64,000 nt of DNA from contig JAHELJ010000004.1 of NCBI GenBank assembly GCA_024644235.1, positions 124,001 through 188,000 on the forward strand. Direction: 5' to 3'. The stretch comes from Lewinellaceae bacterium (GTDB lineage: Bacteria; Bacteroidota; Bacteroidia; Chitinophagales; Saprospiraceae). How positions within the stretch are numbered: position 1 is the first letter of the stretch; the number at the start of each line of letters is the position of its first letter. Both the position numbers and the translations under genes were made by a program. Below the pieces are notes generated by a model. That model had not been told where the DNA came from. It ran no database searches and was given only the letters and a program-made list of their open reading frames with translations. Below are positions 34,111-43,732 of the stretch, in pieces.

Positions 34111-37100
34111 ATGAAAAAGCTCTTTCTACCATTACTACTTCTATTGTTTGTAGTGGGCTTTGCTTCTGCTCAGCGGACCATCACTGGTACTATTACCAAT
34201 GACGATGGTGAGCCGTTGATTGGAGCCAGCATACTTGTTCAGGGCACGACCGTGGGCACAGTAGCTGACTTTGATGGCACATACTCCTTGGATGTACCTG
34301 AGGGAAGCAATACGCTAGTTTTCAGCTTTACTGGTTATCAAGAGCAAACCGTGGAACTCGGAGTCAGCAATATGGTTGATATTGTACTGGCCGAAGGTAT
34401 TGAACTTGGGGAGGTGGTTGTTACCGGTCTCGGTATCAAGCGCGAAAAGAAAGCCCTGGGATACGGTGTCTCTACGTTATCTAGCGATGACGTTGGAGGT
34501 AAGACAGAGTCTGACGTAGTTCGGATTCTGCGTGGTAAAGCAACTGGTGTGGACATTACCCAGACCTCGGGTATGGCCGGATCCGGTACGAACGTAATCA
34601 TTCGTGGTTACTCTTCCATTACCGGTGACAACCAGCCTTTGTTTGTGATTGACGGTGTCCCTTTCAACACCGATACGAACCGCGACAGGGGGTTTACTGG
34701 GGGAGGATCTACTGCCTCCTCAAGGTTTCTTGATCTTGATCCCAATAATATTGAGGAGATCTCGATCTTGAAAGGACTATCTGCCACAGTGCTCTACGGA
34801 GAGTCAGGCCGGAATGGAGTGGTATTGATCACAACAAAGAATGGAAATGTTGGTGAAGGTGCAGACAAGGGTTTTGAAGTGTCTGTAACCCAAAACATTT
34901 CACAAAGTGAGATTGCCAATCTTCCGGACTACCAAAACACTTTTGGAAACGGATTCTCCGGTAACTTTGGATGGTTCTTCTCCAACTGGGGCCCTTCCTT
35001 TGACGTACGGGGAAGCAATGGTATTGCCGAAGACGGCACTATTGATCATCCACTCGACTATGCAGCTTTGAACGATGCATTTCCTGAATTTATAGGAGTT
35101 CGATGGCCATACCAGCCGTATGAAAGTGTTGAAAATTTCTTTCAGAATGGATTGGTTAGCAACACATCAATTGCCATTGAGAACAACTTGGGCAATGGTA
35201 ATGCCATAAGTGCAACCTATAGCTACTTATCTGACGAAGGGTTTACTCCCAAATTAGATGAACAGAGAGGAGGCGGTGCCAGCAACTACCTGCGTAAGCA
35301 CAACTTAGGCTTAGGGGCGACTACCCAACTGAATAATGGGCTGAAAATTAAAGCCACCTTCAACTATGCAGATACCGAGAGTCGAATCCCACCGGCAGGA
35401 CCTGCCTTTGGTGGCGATGGTAACGGTCTGTTTGCCGCACTAGTGTTTACACCAAGATCAATCGATCTGAACAATCTGCCATATCAGAACCCAATCGACG
35501 GATCCAATGTATACTACCGTCGTGGATCTGCTATTCAGAATCCGAGGTGGACGTTGAACAACTCGTGGGATAACGAGAAAATAAGACGATTCTTCAGCAC
35601 CATGGAGGCTTCGTATGAGCTTACTCCCTGGTTGAGTGCTTTGTACCGGGTAGGTATTGATCAGTATACAGAGCAAGACAAACGCCAAACCAACCGTGGA
35701 GGACCTCGTGATCCGGACGGTCGATTGGAAACATCTGAGCGTCTAAATCGAATCAGTGATCACTTGCTAAACCTGGTTTATAACTTCCAATTGAACGATG
35801 ACCTGGTCTTAGACGGTATCATCGGAGGTAACATCAGGAGAGAAAAGCAGAACTACACATTTATTCGAAGTACAAACCAATTTGTATATGGTCTGCTGAA
35901 TCATGGCAACTTCATCGATCATCAGACTTTCTCATTTGATGTAGATGAGAATACCCTTGGTCTGTATGGTGTGGCTACTTTAGGATACCGCAATTTCTTG
36001 TACTTGAACTTCCAAGCAAGAAACGACTGGACTTCCACATTGGAAAATGATCACAATTCAGAGTTCTATCCATCTGCTAGTGTGGCATTTATCCCAACAG
36101 AAGCGATAGCCGGTCTGCAGAATAGTACAGTATTGAACTATCTGAAATTGAGAGTCGGATACGGAACATCAGCTGGTTATCCCGATCCATATCAAACACG
36201 AAACGTGCTGACTTCAGCAACCAATGTGTTTGTATCAAACTCCAACCAGATTCTTAACCTGAACTCTGTAAGTGATCGATTGGGTAACCCAAATCTTGAT
36301 CCGGAGAAGCATGAAGAATATGAATTTGGATTGGAAGCGAAGTTTATTCAAAACCGAGTGGGAATTGACTTGTCATTGTATGATAAGACTTCCAGTGATC
36401 TGATCATCGATCTTGATCTCGATCCTGCCACCGGATTTACCAATACGACTTTGAACGCCGCTCAGGTGACCAATCAAGGTATCGAGTTGGGCGTCAACTT
36501 TGTGCCGGTACGGGGTGATTTCACCTGGACGATCGATTTGAACTATACAAAGAATGAAAGTACTGTGGACAAGATCGCAGAAGGGGTGAATCAAGTGGTG
36601 ATAGATGGATATACTACCTTGGGCAACTTTGCGCGGGTTGGTGAGCCATATGCTGTTATCCTTGGAACACCATATGTAAGGGGGGAAGGCACTGATGAGC
36701 TGTTGGTGAATAATGTTGGAGGTTATGTGGAAGGTCCTGAAATTGATGTGATTGGGGATCCCAACCCGAATTATTCAGCCAACTGGATCAATGACTTTAC
36801 CTATAAGGGACTATCATTCGGCTTCCACTGGCAATACATCGATGGTGGTGATATTTATTCTCAGACGAATGCAGCTCTGCTGGCCAGAGGAAATACCGTT
36901 GACACTGATGTAGACAGATTCTTACCAATCATATTACCAGGTGTGAAGGCAGACGGTTCGCCCAATGATCTTCAGGGCTACATTGGTGATTACTTCTTCG
37001 ATGCATACTTCGGAGCGAACGAAGGTGCCATATTTGATGGTACTGTTATCAGATTGCGGTCCATCTCCTTGTCTTATCTGCTGCCAGAAAACGTACTGGC

Positions 37101-37293
37101 CAGCACGCCGTTTGGACGAGTGAGTGTGACTCTGGCTGGGGAAAATTTGTGGTACAACGCCCCGAACTTCCCCGAAGGAATCAACTTCGATCCGGAAGTA
37201 TTGAGTTTGGGTGTAGGAAACGGACGGGGATTTGATTTCCGTACCGGACCAACTGCGAAGAAGTATGGTGTCACCTTGAATGTAACTTTCTAA
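34111..37293 (+). CDS. SusC/RagA-type TonB-linked outer membrane protein
   Basis: A 1060-residue outer membrane transporter. Signal peptide residues 1-20 (MKKLFLPLLLLLFVVGFASA). Residues about 21-95 are a carboxypeptidase-regulatory-like domain (TITGTITNDDGEPLIGAS, FDGTYSL). Then follow the TonB-box-like region (GEVVVTGLGIKREKKALGYG), the plug (KATGVDITQTSGMAGSGTNVIIRGYSSI in part, QPLFVIDGVPF, ILKGLSATVLYGESGRNGVVLITTK) and the 22-strand barrel ending in the aromatic KKYGVTLNVTF. It partners with the SusD-like lipoprotein 60 bases downstream to import an oligomeric nutrient. The cluster lacks glycoside hydrolases, so the ligand (glycan, peptide or other) cannot be stated. Confidence 0.96.
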   Translation: MKKLFLPLLLLLFVVGFASAQRTITGTITNDDGEPLIGASILVQGTTVGTVADFDGTYSLDVPEGSNTLVFSFTGYQEQTVELGVSNMVDIVLAEGIELGEVVVTGLGIKREKKALGYGVSTLSSDDVGGKTESDVVRILRGKATGVDITQTSGMAGSGTNVIIRGYSSITGDNQPLFVIDGVPFNTDTNRDRGFTGGGSTASSRFLDLDPNNIEEISILKGLSATVLYGESGRNGVVLITTKNGNVGEGADKGFEVSVTQNISQSEIANLPDYQNTFGNGFSGNFGWFFSNWGPSFDVRGSNGIAEDGTIDHPLDYAALNDAFPEFIGVRWPYQPYESVENFFQNGLVSNTSIAIENNLGNGNAISATYSYLSDEGFTPKLDEQRGGGASNYLRKHNLGLGATTQLNNGLKIKATFNYADTESRIPPAGPAFGGDGNGLFAALVFTPRSIDLNNLPYQNPIDGSNVYYRRGSAIQNPRWTLNNSWDNEKIRRFFSTMEASYELTPWLSALYRVGIDQYTEQDKRQTNRGGPRDPDGRLETSERLNRISDHLLNLVYNFQLNDDLVLDGIIGGNIRREKQNYTFIRSTNQFVYGLLNHGNFIDHQTFSFDVDENTLGLYGVATLGYRNFLYLNFQARNDWTSTLENDHNSEFYPSASVAFIPTEAIAGLQNSTVLNYLKLRVGYGTSAGYPDPYQTRNVLTSATNVFVSNSNQILNLNSVSDRLGNPNLDPEKHEEYEFGLEAKFIQNRVGIDLSLYDKTSSDLIIDLDLDPATGFTNTTLNAAQVTNQGIELGVNFVPVRGDFTWTIDLNYTKNESTVDKIAEGVNQVVIDGYTTLGNFARVGEPYAVILGTPYVRGEGTDELLVNNVGGYVEGPEIDVIGDPNPNYSANWINDFTYKGLSFGFHWQYIDGGDIYSQTNAALLARGNTVDTDVDRFLPIILPGVKADGSPNDLQGYIGDYFFDAYFGANEGAIFDGTVIRLRSISLSYLLPENVLASTPFGRVSVTLAGENLWYNAPNFPEGINFDPEVLSLGVGNGRGFDFRTGPTAKKYGVTLNVTF

Positions 37294-37353
37294 CCATTTG
37301 ACTTTGGGAGGCGATTCCCAAGTGAAGTGATTATTTAAGTAAAAAATTGAAAT

Positions 37354-39090
37354 ATGAAATTTCTAAATAAATTCTTCATCGTTGCATTGGTTTTATCAAT
37401 AGCAGCCTGTGGGAACGATCCTTTGGAGCTTGATCTACTGGACAATCCCAACGCAGTCACACCAGACCGGGCTAGTTTGGAAGATCTCTACAACGGTGTA
37501 CAATTGAACTTCGGTGGTTTCTACCAAGGTATCTGGTTTTATACAGCCGGGATGTCTCGTATGGTAGCTGCTACCGGTGCGTATGACTACCAAAGCGCAT
37601 ATTCACCACAGAGTTTCAATGGAACCTGGAACAACGCCTATGCAGGCCTGTTGCCCGATGTAGATGCTCTTGTAGAACTGGCTGAATCCAGAGGCCTTGA
37701 TCTTCATGCTGGTAGTGCTAAGGTCATGAAGGCCTATGTATTGGCAGCGTTGGTTGATATTTTCGGTAACGTCCCTAACTCGCAGGCTTTGCAGGGTACC
37801 GATGTGATTTCACCAGCAGCTGATAATGGAGCAGATGTTTATGCTGCTGCTGAGTCGCTTCTTGATGAGGCGATAGCCCAAATGACGGGTGGAAACACTG
37901 CTGCTCCTGCTGCAGATTTGTTTTACGGAGGAAATGCTGCCAATTGGATAAAGGCAGCTAAATCCTTGAAGCTTAAGTTGGCGGTGTCAGCCCGCTTGGT
38001 TGACGGTTCGGGTGCTGGAAAAGTAAATGCACTGATCGCGGAAGGTGATATCATCGACGATGTGTCCGAAGACTGGCAAGCCAATACTGGAAGCCAACGA
38101 TCGAATCCAAACTCACGGCATCCATTTTACAACAATCATTATGAGTCAGGTGATGGAGACTACATGTCGAATTACTACATGTATATGCTGAGAGCGGATA
38201 AGAGGGATGAGGCTGGTAATCCGGTGATTGATCCTCGAATCAGGTATTACTTCTACCGGCAGGTTAAAGATGCTGTGAATTTAGACGTGAATGTTTACTC
38301 CTGTCATTTCTCGAATACACCGGATCAGTCGCAAAAACCTGGACATTACGAAGCTTTGTCAGGAGATCCCAATCTGCCCTATTGTGTGGCTTTCGAGGAC
38401 GGTTATTTCGGCCGGGATCACCTGAATAATGAAGGTATTCCGCCGGACGGCCCTATTCGTACTGTATACGGATTGTATCCGGGAGGAGGGCAATTTGATG
38501 ATGAGACCTTTGGCAAAGCTCAACAGCAGGGAACAACCGGTGCACTAGGTGAAGGAATCTTTCCACTATTGATGTCTTCTTACGTTGACTTCTACAGAGC
38601 TGAGGCGGCGCTAACCATGGGTACAAGTGATGACCCGAGAGCAATGCTGGAGCAAGGTATTCGGCACTCTATGGAAAAAGTGCAGAGCTTTGGATCTCGG
38701 GTTGCTACGACATTAGCTGCTACAGTTGAGATAAGGGGTGAGACCTTCACAATTGAAGAACTTTACGCTATCAACGATGAGCGGGTACAGGAATACGTCG
38801 ATCATGTATTGGCAAAATATGATGCAGCTGCAAACGATGATGAGCGACTCGATATAGTCATTCGGGAGTTCTATGTCGCAGCTTGGGGCAATGGTCTGGA
38901 GGCTTACAATATGTACAGAAGAACTGGCAAACCAGGTAACATGGCACCTTCATTGGAGCCCAATCCAGGTCCGTTCATTCGTTCGTTTTTCTTGCCATCG
39001 GATCACGTTGAATTGAATCAAAATGCAAATCAGAAGAACTTGACAGATCAAGTATTTTGGGATAACAATCCTGCTGATTTTGTCTATTAA
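37354..39090 (+). CDS. SusD/RagB-type nutrient-binding lipoprotein
   Basis: A 578-residue outer-surface lipoprotein (signal MKFLNKFFIVALVLSIAAC), with an acidic stretch after the Cys (GNDPLELD) that resembles the Bacteroidota surface export signal. The start of the mature part (NPNAVTPDRASLEDLYNG) and the helical repeat pattern fit the SusD-like_2 branch of the family: KVMKAYVLAALVDIFGNVP, NAANWIKAAKSLKLKLA and LMSSYVDFYRAEAAL. It forms the lid of the SusC transporter and should bind the ligand outside the cell. It is followed 26 bases later by a third small lipoprotein gene. Confidence 0.95.
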   Translation: MKFLNKFFIVALVLSIAACGNDPLELDLLDNPNAVTPDRASLEDLYNGVQLNFGGFYQGIWFYTAGMSRMVAATGAYDYQSAYSPQSFNGTWNNAYAGLLPDVDALVELAESRGLDLHAGSAKVMKAYVLAALVDIFGNVPNSQALQGTDVISPAADNGADVYAAAESLLDEAIAQMTGGNTAAPAADLFYGGNAANWIKAAKSLKLKLAVSARLVDGSGAGKVNALIAEGDIIDDVSEDWQANTGSQRSNPNSRHPFYNNHYESGDGDYMSNYYMYMLRADKRDEAGNPVIDPRIRYYFYRQVKDAVNLDVNVYSCHFSNTPDQSQKPGHYEALSGDPNLPYCVAFEDGYFGRDHLNNEGIPPDGPIRTVYGLYPGGGQFDDETFGKAQQQGTTGALGEGIFPLLMSSYVDFYRAEAALTMGTSDDPRAMLEQGIRHSMEKVQSFGSRVATTLAATVEIRGETFTIEELYAINDERVQEYVDHVLAKYDAAANDDERLDIVIREFYVAAWGNGLEAYNMYRRTGKPGNMAPSLEPNPGPFIRSFFLPSDHVELNQNANQKNLTDQVFWDNNPADFVY

Positions 39091-39116
39091 TTCACACTGT
39101 TGAAAAAAATAGAATA

Positions 39117-40049
39117 ATGATGAAAAGAATTTTGCCAATATACTTGTTCGCTGGGCTTCTACTTTTTTCCTGTGCGGATGATAGTCTATCACCTATCATC
39201 ACTTTTGACAAAGCGGGAAAAGGAGCCTACGTGCGCTTGTTGCAGGAAACAGCCAGGGATCTCAACTTATTTGATCTAGCTGGCTCAACCTACATCTACT
39301 CTGTCGAGTTTGTTGATTTGGAGCAGGGTGATCTCGTCAGTGAATACAAGATTGACCTGACATTCAAAGACAACAATCCTGATAACGGAGATAACTCCTC
39401 AGGACCTAGTGCGTTCCGAAGTTGGTCAGCTTCAGAATTCATCAGTACCGAGAGAGGCTATAAGGGAGTTGAGAACATTACGATTACAGCTAATGACTTG
39501 CTGTCGGCTGCTGGGATCAGTGCAGATGTTCTGCAAGCTGGTGATCAGTTTATAGTGAAAGGATTTGTAATCTTGACCGATGGCTCGGTTTTCGGTAAGG
39601 ACAATTCGTCTGCTGCCGTAAACGGATCCGCATTTCAGGGTCACTTTGATTTCACGCTGAATGCAACCTGTCCCACTAATTTGGAAGGCACGTATGACTA
39701 TACCGTGCTGGAGTCATGGTGTGGAGGTCTGGATTGTCCAACTGGTCAGGTGACACTGACACTGACAACTTCAGGATACGACATTGACGATTTCTCTTTG
39801 GGTGCTTACAACCAATGCTATTCACCATGTACTGGCGGGGCTGCATTGCCACTTGGTAACCTGAGACTGGTCGATGTCTGCAATAAGATTTCCGTTACAG
39901 GCGCATCTCAATGGGGTGAGATTTACACTTATCATTCGCTGACAGTGGATGGTAATGACCTCATTATTGAGTGGACCAATGACTATGGAGAGGGAGGAAC
40001 AACCGCAATTCATAATCCCAGCGGATGGCCTCCACTTGAATTGAAATAA
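39117..40049 (+). CDS. Companion surface lipoprotein of the SusCD locus, unknown function
   Basis: A 310-residue lipoprotein (signal MMKRILPIYLFAGLLLFSC, followed by ADDSLSP). I recognise no named domain. The N-terminal half (to about residue 185) looks like a beta-sandwich, and the C-terminal half carries Cys-rich segments (ATCPTNLEGTYDYTVLESWCG, NQCYSPCTGG) that may bind metal or form disulfides. Position makes it a SusE/F-like third component, perhaps an extra binding protein. It ends just before a strong terminator (40078-40113), so the SusC-SusD-lipoprotein message is a three-gene unit. Confidence 0.8.
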   Translation: MMKRILPIYLFAGLLLFSCADDSLSPIITFDKAGKGAYVRLLQETARDLNLFDLAGSTYIYSVEFVDLEQGDLVSEYKIDLTFKDNNPDNGDNSSGPSAFRSWSASEFISTERGYKGVENITITANDLLSAAGISADVLQAGDQFIVKGFVILTDGSVFGKDNSSAAVNGSAFQGHFDFTLNATCPTNLEGTYDYTVLESWCGGLDCPTGQVTLTLTTSGYDIDDFSLGAYNQCYSPCTGGAALPLGNLRLVDVCNKISVTGASQWGEIYTYHSLTVDGNDLIIEWTNDYGEGGTTAIHNPSGWPPLELK

Positions 40050-40077
40050 AAGATTGGCTGATGCCAATGAGGAAATT

Positions 40078-40114
40078 AAGAATAGCCGCCACGCTTTGTG
40101 CGGCTATTCTTTTT
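40078..40114 (+). terminator. Strong factor-independent terminator of the susC operon
   Basis: Arms AAGAATAGCCGC (40078-40089) and GCGGCTATTCTT (40100-40111) pair perfectly over 12 bp with a 10-base loop and are followed by TTA within a run of Ts. It sits 29 bases after the lipoprotein stop. It also lies inside the longest reading frame of the next gene, which argues that this frame starts further downstream. Confidence 0.85.
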
Positions 40115-40195
40115 ACTTCACATTCTAAGAAGATTACAATCGACTATTGCATAACTCTTAGGAGTAAAGCCACACTGAGGTGCAGCATCTTGTTT

Positions 40196-41830
40196 ATGTT
40201 CATTATCTGGGTGACCTCTCTCAAATCCCAAAACACAGTAGGATTGTTGTCTTTCGATCCCGATCTGAGCTATCCCGGTTTCAATCTTATCTACCCCCAC
40301 AACCAGTCGACTGTCTTTCTAATTAATGCTTGTGGTGAACTGATTCGTACGTGGACGGATGAGCCTGACTACCGACCTGGTAACGCAGTCTATCTGCGAG
40401 AGGACGGTACATTAGTAAAGACTAAACGAAAGGCAGATTCAAATCAGGATCCGATCTGGTTTGGCGGAGGAGGCGAGACCGTCGAGATACGCGACTGGGA
40501 CAACAACCTGATGTGGAGTTTTAGCTTGAATGATTCGATGGCTCGCTTACATCACGATGTAGCCCCGATGTCAAATGGCAACATACTTATGATAGCCTGG
40601 GAACGAAAGACGGGTGAGGAGGCCATGAGGGCAGGAAGAGATCCTTCTCTGTTGACCGATGGCGATCTGCTTCCTGAATTTATTCTTGAGATGAATCCGG
40701 AATTGGATTCTATTGTTTGGAAGTGGCATGTATGGGATCATTTAATCCAGGATTTTGATCCTTCCAAAGAGAATTTTGGTGATGTGGCTGCCCATCCGGA
40801 GCTGATTGATTTGAACTATGATACTAACAATGGTATCCGTGATTGGCTACACTGTAATGCAATAGATTACAATGCTGACTTAGATCAGATCATGTTGTGC
40901 ATACCTACATTCGGTGAGTTTTGGATTATTGATCACAGCACCACGACTCAAGAAGCTGCTGGTCACACTGGAGGGAAAAGTGGGAAAGGAGGTGATTTGC
41001 TCTATAGATGGGGCAATCCCCAATCTTATCAGCAAGGAACGGTGGTAGACCAAAAGCTTTTCTTTCCTCATGATGCTCACTGGGTCGACCAACATTTGTC
41101 TTCCGATCATCCCGAATATGGAAAGATTCTGGTGTTCAATAACCGAGTTCAAGAAACCCATTCAACTGTTGAACTGATTTCGAATGTATTCGATCCCATT
41201 AGTTGGAGCTATCCCTTGTCAGATCTAACTTGGGAGCCCAGAGAGGCAGAACTGACCATCCTGCACCCTGACACTTTTCCCCTTCATTCCACTGCTGTTT
41301 CAGGTGCTCAGATCCTTTCAAACTCTAATATGCTCATCTTAAGTGGTCGCACGGGTTATGCGTTTGAACTGACTACCACTGGAGAAGTTGTCTGGGAGTA
41401 CAAAGTACCCTTGATGGCTGGCCTTCCGGTGTCTCAAGGTGATACATTATCCACGAATCAAAATTTTACTTTCAGGATCAACCGATATCCTGAAAATTTT
41501 CCGGCATTCGAATCAAAAGACCCTTCACCTATCGGCTACATTGAACTCTTACCCAACACCAATTTTTGTATGCAGATCACAGATGTTGAAGAGTCACTAA
41601 TGTATCCTGCGTTTGTATATCCTAATCCTGCTGACGACTACATCTGGGTAAGAGTAGATGAAGCAACCAATGTCGACATGAGAATTTTGGATCATTATGG
41701 ACGGAATGTCCAGTCTGTCAAAATGCAACCCATGGAGTCGACCAGGATTCAAGTTGATCACCTCATGAATGGGATATATCTACTGGAGTTAGATGGCAGA
41801 GTTCAATCGAGATTCTTGGTGGTTCACTAG
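40196..41830 (+). CDS. Arylsulfotransferase-like secreted protein with type A T9SS domain
   Basis: A protein of 544 residues from the first ATG after the terminator. The open frame reaches back to an ATG at 40061, but that part overlaps the terminator. Rare starts between (CTG or ATA near 40151-40175) would give a better signal peptide before SLKSQ. The body is a six-bladed beta-propeller of the arylsulfate sulfotransferase family: PGFNLIYPHNQSTVFLINACG, HHDVAPMSNGNILMIAWE, DWLHCNAIDYN, FFPHDAHWV and FPLHSTAV supply the repeated His. Residues near the end (VYPNPADDYIWVRV, ILDHYGRNV, GIYLLEL) are a type A sorting domain. A sulfate-transfer role is inferred from the fold only. Confidence 0.82.
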   Translation: MFIIWVTSLKSQNTVGLLSFDPDLSYPGFNLIYPHNQSTVFLINACGELIRTWTDEPDYRPGNAVYLREDGTLVKTKRKADSNQDPIWFGGGGETVEIRDWDNNLMWSFSLNDSMARLHHDVAPMSNGNILMIAWERKTGEEAMRAGRDPSLLTDGDLLPEFILEMNPELDSIVWKWHVWDHLIQDFDPSKENFGDVAAHPELIDLNYDTNNGIRDWLHCNAIDYNADLDQIMLCIPTFGEFWIIDHSTTTQEAAGHTGGKSGKGGDLLYRWGNPQSYQQGTVVDQKLFFPHDAHWVDQHLSSDHPEYGKILVFNNRVQETHSTVELISNVFDPISWSYPLSDLTWEPREAELTILHPDTFPLHSTAVSGAQILSNSNMLILSGRTGYAFELTTTGEVVWEYKVPLMAGLPVSQGDTLSTNQNFTFRINRYPENFPAFESKDPSPIGYIELLPNTNFCMQITDVEESLMYPAFVYPNPADDYIWVRVDEATNVDMRILDHYGRNVQSVKMQPMESTRIQVDHLMNGIYLLELDGRVQSRFLVVH

Positions 41831-43608
41831 AGCTTCACAAAGCGAATGCTTCCGGCTTGCTTTAAGTCGGTTGCCTGGTAGCGAAGAAAATAGACTCCTG
41901 GTGGCAAGTGATTCAGTGCAAGCTCGGTGGATTGCTGCAGCCGACAGATTTTTTGAATACATTCCTGACCATTCACATCAAATACCTGAACGCAGCCCTC
42001 TGCTTTTAATGTAAAATCAATCTTAATCGAGTTTTGCACAGGATTTGGAGACAAACTCCATAAAAGTACTTTGTTGAGTTGAACACTTGAGGTGATATCA
42101 TCTATGTCAGGATCAATATTTATTATGCCTTCAGTCGTGCTTCCCTCCATCACATGGACTGTCTGATTAGCAGTCACATCTGTGAATTTATCCTCGTGTC
42201 CGGAAGGCCAGGTTATCACCAAGGAGTCAATAATGCCAGCATTGCCAATCCCAAAGATCTCCGAATTCGAATTCTGACCCAGAAAGCCGCTGCCGCAATG
42301 CCGATATCTCATCTGATAGTGCGGACCATCGTAAAGTTCCAATTTTGCACCCACTGCATCCCGGTTACTTACTACGCCTTCAAGCTTCACCTTAATCCAT
42401 TTGCCCGATCTTGATGTGTTTACCCAAAGATGTGATTGAAAAGGAGCGTGATTGGACACAATGATATCCGGTAGACCATCATTATTCAGGTCGCCTGATG
42501 CATTGCTGTAGCTGAGTACGGTGTCGGCAGCAAATGACGAAGGCTGGGAGTGAAATATTCGGCCATCCAGATTCTCGTAGAAAGCCGCTGATACCTGATC
42601 GGCACCCACCAACGATCCGCTTACATAAAGATCAAGATCACCATCGTTATCGGCATCAAGAAAAACTGAGCCCCAGCCGATGCCATTGCTAAACTGGACA
42701 TTTATCTCTTCCGCTATTTCCTCAAAAAAAACATCACGGTTGGTCATGGATCCTTGATTGCGAAAGAATCGTGATCCTTCCTGGGTGTTAGTAACGAATA
42801 TATCTTGCCATCCATCATTATTATAATCTCCGATGGTGACGCACATGGCATTCATACTGTGATTTGTCTGACTACCACTACTGACATCTTGAAAACCTCG
42901 ACCTTTTATGTTTCGCAATAAAGTGTTCGTAGTCAGTTTGTCGTTGGCAATATAGAGGTCTGGCCAACGATCATTGTCATAATCGAAAAAAGTGGAACAG
43001 AAAGGCTTTTTCATTGGGTCACTGGCTCCCGCTTCTTCACCAATCTCCTTAAAAGTACCGTCACTCTTGTTTAGAAAGAGTCTGTTACGGTTTTCGTCTG
43101 CGGCATCAGGACCCCTTCTTTCGACATAGTAGATGTCCAGCCAGCCATCGCGATTGACGTCAGCAAAATTCGCTCCATAGGTCAAGAACTGTTCCAAGGG
43201 AAGGTTTGCAGCAACCGTGACATCTATCAATTCCAGATCACCATTATTAGCATACAACCTATTTACATCACCATAACAGGTTACTAGAAGATCTTTATCT
43301 CCATCATTATCATAGTCTGCCCATAGAATTTGTTTTTGCTCACAACGATTGGTTACCAGAGCAGGAAGCCTAATGAATGATCCTTGATTATTCTGATAAA
43401 AGTGGATCAGGCCATTCCCATCGCTACCAAGAGTGAGATCATCCCATCCGTCCCCATCGAAATCCACAAAGCTAATGCCTCCTCCCGGAGCTCCCGTACC
43501 ATACGAATGGATGATTCCCAAGCCTTCTGCTCTTTCGCGAAACTCTGGCTGAGTCGCTCCTATTGAGCAAAGACAAATTGAAAGCAAGAGTGATGCACCA
43601 ATCCTCAT
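41827..43608 (-). CDS. FG-GAP/UnbV (CRTAC1-type) protein with type A T9SS domain
   Basis: A 593-residue secreted protein. I use the ATG at 43608 (MRIGASLLLSICLCSIGATQ); the longer frame starts with TTG at 43626. It has repeated FG-GAP/VCBS calcium-binding motifs of the type DxDxDGxxD (DFDGDGWDDL, DYDNDGDKDL, DVNRDGWLDI, DYNNDGWQDI, DADNDGDLDL), then an ASPIC/UnbV domain (YQMRYRHCGSGFLGQNS, DSLVITWPSGHEDKF) and a type A T9SS sorting domain at the end (LSPNPVQNSIKIDF, VFDVNGQE, GVYFLRY). It ends 4 bases into the previous gene's end, tail-to-tail. Function unknown; such proteins often accompany SusCD loci. Confidence 0.88.
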   Translation of the reverse strand: MRIGASLLLSICLCSIGATQPEFRERAEGLGIIHSYGTGAPGGGISFVDFDGDGWDDLTLGSDGNGLIHFYQNNQGSFIRLPALVTNRCEQKQILWADYDNDGDKDLLVTCYGDVNRLYANNGDLELIDVTVAANLPLEQFLTYGANFADVNRDGWLDIYYVERRGPDAADENRNRLFLNKSDGTFKEIGEEAGASDPMKKPFCSTFFDYDNDRWPDLYIANDKLTTNTLLRNIKGRGFQDVSSGSQTNHSMNAMCVTIGDYNNDGWQDIFVTNTQEGSRFFRNQGSMTNRDVFFEEIAEEINVQFSNGIGWGSVFLDADNDGDLDLYVSGSLVGADQVSAAFYENLDGRIFHSQPSSFAADTVLSYSNASGDLNNDGLPDIIVSNHAPFQSHLWVNTSRSGKWIKVKLEGVVSNRDAVGAKLELYDGPHYQMRYRHCGSGFLGQNSNSEIFGIGNAGIIDSLVITWPSGHEDKFTDVTANQTVHVMEGSTTEGIINIDPDIDDITSSVQLNKVLLWSLSPNPVQNSIKIDFTLKAEGCVQVFDVNGQECIQKICRLQQSTELALNHLPPGVYFLRYQATDLKQAGSIRFVKL

Positions 43609-43612
43609 GTCA

Positions 43613-43620
43613 CAAAAATA
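43613..43620 (-). promoter_or_regulatory. Near-leaderless -7 element (TATTTTTG) of the CRTAC1-type gene
   Basis: On the minus strand TATTTTTG (43620-43613) matches TAnnTTTG. It ends only 4 bases before the ATG at 43608, so a message from it would start at or near the start codon. Confidence 0.4.
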
Positions 43621-43717
43621 CGTCAAATCAAAAGTAGAGTGAATCGACTATTTGTAGAATCCGATACAATCGCAACAAGCAGGGAGATTTGCCAATTGAT
43701 CTAAGGGTTGGACTTAG

Positions 43718-43725
43718 TATATTTG
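43718..43725 (+). promoter_or_regulatory. Near-leaderless promoter (TATATTTG) of the large CRTAC1-type gene
   Basis: TATATTTG matches TAnnTTTG and ends 7 bases before the ATG at 43733. A -33-like ATTG (43695-43698) lies 19 bases upstream of it. No other ATG is available near the start of the protein. Confidence 0.45.
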
Positions 43726-43732
43726 TCTGTCT

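Noticed and set aside
41793-42014. A 73-codon plus-strand frame at the convergent gene ends
   Set aside because: It is the antisense of the UnbV gene's T9SS domain and has no features.
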